DNA from: Thermoflexia bacterium
GTDB taxonomy: Bacteria > Chloroflexota > Anaerolineae > B4-G1
Assembly (NCBI GenBank): GCA_011192155.1
Contig: DUEK01000128.1
Coordinates: 1 to 60,671 of the forward strand
Direction: 5' to 3'
DNA: 60,671 nt
Positions 57,988 through 60,671 of the stretch are shown here, in pieces (within the stretch, counting starts at the first letter, position 1; each line of letters begins with the position of its first letter). The notes beneath the pieces were generated by a model that was given only the letters and a program-made list of their open reading frames with translations, was not told where the DNA came from and made no database searches. A program made the position numbers and the translations under genes.

Positions 57988-60585
57988 TTGCCTGATAACG
58001 ACCTACGGACTGGTACAGTTCGCCGCATCGGCGTTTTCGTCTGCGACTGCGGCCTGAACATCGCCGGCAGCCTGGATACGGAAGCGGTGCGCGAGTACGC
58101 CGAGAGCCTACCCGACGTGGTAGCAGCGATCCGCAACCGCTACACCTGCGCCGATCCCGGCCAGCAAGAGATCAAGAAAGCGATCGTGGAACATAACCTC
58201 AACCGCGTGGTCGTGGCTTCCTGCTCCCCCCGGCTGCACGAACCGACCTTCCGCAACTGCGTCAGCGAGGTGGGCCTCAACCCTTACCTGTTCGAGATGG
58301 CCAACATCCGCGAGCATTGCTCCTGGGTACACTTGCAGGATCGGGAGGCGGCCACCCGCAAGGCCAAAGACATCGTGCGGGCGGCGGTGGCCCGCGCCCG
58401 TTGGCTCTACGCCCAGGACGAGGAGCAACTGCCCGTCACCGACGCAGCATTAGTCATCGGCGGGGGCGTCGCCGGCATCCAGGCCGCGCTCGACCTGGCC
58501 GACGCCGGTCACCAGGTCTATCTGGTGGAAAAAGAGCCGTCCATCGGCGGCATTATGGCGCGGCTGGACAAGACCTATCCCACCATGGACTGTAGTATAT
58601 GAATTCTCGGCCCCAAGATGATGGATGCCGGTCGGCATCCCAACATCACCCTGATGGCCTACAGCGAGGTCGAGGACATTTCTGGCTACGTCGGCAACTT
58701 TAAGGTCAAGGTACGCAAAAAGGCGCGCTACGTGGACGAGACCGAGTGCACCGCCTGCGGCGACTGCGTCCCCGTCTGCCCCATCGTCAGCGCCGACGAG
58801 TTCCAGGCCGGACTCTCCACCCGTCGCGCCATCTATATCCCCTTCCCCCAGGCCGTCCCCTCCTCCTACATCATCAACGGCGACGAGTGCATGGGTAACA
58901 ACCCCATCGCCTGCGGCAAGTGCCTGGAAGCGTGCGACAAAAAGTGCATTGACTTTGATATGCAGGACGAGATCGTCGATCTGGACGTGGGCGCCATCAT
59001 CGTCGCCACCGGCATGGACGTCTACGACCCCACCCCGCTGGACGAGTACGGCTACACCAGCTACGCCAACGTCATCACCAGCCTCGAGTTCGAGCGGCTG
59101 ATCTCGGCCGGCGGCCCCACCGAGGGCCACTTTGTGCGCCCTTCGGACCAGACACGGCCCAAGCGCATCGGCTTTGTGCAATGCGTCGGCTCGCGCACCG
59201 CGCTGACCGACTCGAACCCCGACGGGCAGCGTGGCAATCCCTACTGCTCCAATATCTGCTGTATGAACACCATCAAGGACAGCCTGCTGCTCAAGGATCA
59301 CTACCCAGATACGGACATCTCGGTGTTCTACATGGACATCCGCGCCTTTGGCAAGGGATTCGAGGACCTCTATATGCGCTCCAAAGCGGAAGGCGTCCAC
59401 TACATCCGCGGCCTGCCGGGCGAGGTGGAGGAAGTGGACGGGACAGGCAACCTCACGGTCTATGCCGAAAACACCACCGACGGCAGGCTGGAAACGCACG
59501 AGTTCGACCTGCTGGTACTCTCGATAGGAACCACCCCTCGCAAGGAGACTGAGCTGGTGCGCCAATTACTGACCCTCTCCCGCACGAGCGATGGGTTCCT
59601 GATGGAGGCCCACCCCAAGCTCAAGCCGGTGGATAGCCCGACCAAGGGCGTCTACATCGCCGGCTGCGCCGAAGCGCCAAAGGACGTCAAGGACTCGGTG
59701 ACGCAGGCCAGCGCCGCCGCCGCCCGCGCCGAGATTCTGCTCAACGCGCCACAGATCCAGGTGGAGGCGATCACCGCCGTGGTGGACGAGGACCTGTGCA
59801 AAAAATGCGGTCAGTGCGCGAGCGTGTGCCCCTTCTCCGCCATCCTGTGGGAGAAAAAGGAGGTGGCGAGAGTCGTCAGCGCGGCCTGCGCCGGGTGCGG
59901 CACCTGCGCGGCAGAGTGTCGCTTTGACGCGATCACGATGCGCCACTTTACCGATCAGCAGATCTATGCCATGATTGACGCCATCCTGGAAGATGATCCT
60001 CAGAACAAAATACTGGCTTTTGCCTGTAACTGGTGCTCTTATGCCGGGGCCGACACCGCCGGCACCTCTCGTTTGCAATATCCGCCCAACGCTCACCTCA
60101 TCCGCACCATGTGCTCCGGGCGCGTGAGCACCGACTTTGTGTGGTACGCCTTCCGCAAGGGTGCGCCACTGGTGCTCGTCTCTGGCTGCCACTATGCCGA
60201 CTGCCACTATATTGACGCCAATCGCAACACCGTCCGCCGCGTGGACGCGCTGTGGGAGGGACTGGAGAAACATTCCGTCCGCCCGGAGCGGCTGCAACTC
60301 GATTGGTGCAGCGCTGCCGAGGGCCAAAAGTGGGCCAAGATCATGCGCGAGATCGAGGAACTGCGCGCCGCCGTCACGCCGGAGGAAGTGGAGAAGACAA
60401 AAGAGGCGCTGAAGGACAAGAAAACGCCCATCACCAGCAAGGTGTGGAAGTTGAAGGAGCCGACGCCGGCCACGATGCGCTGCTACCGCTGCGGCCACGA
60501 GTGGGAGGTGACGTTCGATCTCTCCGCCGGCGGGGAGCGTATGTGCCCGGCGTGCCGCAGTAACAGCGTGCGGGTGGTATTGTAA
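57988..60585 (+). CDS. hdrA: Full-length HdrA-MvhD fusion, predicted selenoprotein (TGA at 58600-58602 = Sec)
   Basis: A protein of 865 residues if TGA at codon 205 is read as selenocysteine. The N-terminal HdrA domain is 1-145 ([16 protein letters not shown]). The FAD core follows from about 154 ([10 protein letters not shown]), with MDCSI-Sec-ILGPKM where paralogs have DCSSCIL or DCSTCIL. Next come an inserted ferredoxin ([12 protein letters not shown]; Cx7CxxCxxxC), a C-terminal ferredoxin from about 603, an MvhD domain from about 678 ([19 protein letters not shown]) and a zinc ribbon ([14 protein letters not shown]) from about 830. TTG 57988 has GAGGAGG 7 bases upstream. No ribosome site precedes an ATG after the TGA. 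A simple nonsense mutation is the alternative. Confidence 0.88.
58623..58640 (+). promoter_or_regulatory. SECIS-like hairpin downstream of the in-frame TGA
   Basis: GGATGCC (58623-58629) pairs perfectly over 7 bases with GGCATCC (58634-58640), leaving the 4-base loop GGTC. The stem starts 20 bases after the TGA (58600-58602). Position, small loop and G residues at the start of the loop fit bacterial SECIS elements, which lie in the coding region just after the UGA. Confidence 0.65.
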
Positions 60586-60597
60586 GGACGAACCTTT

Positions 60598-60620
60598 GTA
60601 GCCGCGATTTCCCAATCGCG
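60598..60620. repeat. REP-like element after the last hdrA
   Basis: GTAGC then CGCGAT-TTCCCA-ATCGCG, a variant whose stem differs from the other copies but keeps full pairing. The remaining bases to 60671 hold no gene that I can support. Confidence 0.75.
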
Positions 60621-60671
60621 TGGATTTTCAGGCTCTCAGCCCTCGTTCCCGAGGGCGGTGTGGGCGAGAGC

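Noticed and set aside
58618-60585. Separate gene starting at ATG 58618 after the TGA
   Set aside because: No ribosome binding site precedes it, it would begin in the middle of the FAD core, and homology runs unbroken through the TGA.

Overview
The window is about 60.7 kb of GC-rich bacterial DNA in which every gene I can support lies on the + strand. It reads as one long anaerobic carbon and energy locus: a Wood-Ljungdahl (reductive acetyl-CoA) cluster followed by an unusually dense array of heterodisulfide-reductase-like (Hdr) electron-transfer genes, with fumarate reductase, fumarase and 2-oxoacid:ferredoxin oxidoreductase genes set into the array. The bacterial-length acetyl-CoA synthase, the LuxR/NarX-type regulators and the GxxExxY, REP and palindromic repeats suggest a strict anaerobe, perhaps Chloroflexota (Anaerolineae-like). 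That assignment is inference; there is no rRNA or tRNA to confirm it.

Layout: (1) 197-2547, response regulator plus GAF histidine kinase. (2) 2576-5019, a first FolD with an N-terminal extension, and a pseudo-receiver/DUF166 fusion. (3) 5063-20248, the core C1 pathway: Fhs, an HMA-like small protein, CooS, a fused AcsB-AcsD, AcsC, a RACo-type activator, a radical SAM protein, CooC, AcsE and a second FolD. (4) 20323-35880, Hdr array I: HdrC/HdrB pairs, short and long HdrA forms, a tandem double HdrA, an HdrC-HdrB fusion and MvhD, interrupted by an aminotransferase and a GNAT. (5) 35938-39371, an FrhB-like protein with a fumarate-reductase-like FeS subunit and flavoprotein. (6) 39986-44560, MetV, MetF, a second CooC-type ATPase, a C39-like protein and two-subunit fumarase. 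(7) 44573-47533, KorDABC. (8) 47530-60585, Hdr array II, with REP elements, a broken REP-associated transposase, two GxxExxY cassettes and a final HdrA-MvhD fusion with an in-frame TGA.

How the parts fit: Fhs, two FolD and MetVF reduce formate-level C1 to methyl-THF. AcsE passes the methyl group to the corrinoid protein (AcsC plus the AcsD domain), and CooS/AcsB make acetyl-CoA. The Hdr proteins probably form flavin-based bifurcating or confurcating complexes that couple ferredoxin, an MvhD-linked donor or acceptor, and MetVF and/or the fumarate-reductase module. Fumarase, fumarate reductase and KOR form part of a reductive C4-to-C5 branch.

The strongest unusual signals are: (a) HdrA-MvhD at 57988-60585, read as a selenoprotein, with TGA replacing a conserved Cys and a SECIS-like hairpin 20 nt downstream; (b) complementary short and long HdrA forms, with one gene (28184-31213) that fuses one of each; (c) fusion of acetyl-CoA synthase to the corrinoid protein small subunit; (d) a fumarate reductase module inside an Hdr operon; (e) several families of palindromic repeats, some of which supply stop codons or coding sequence.
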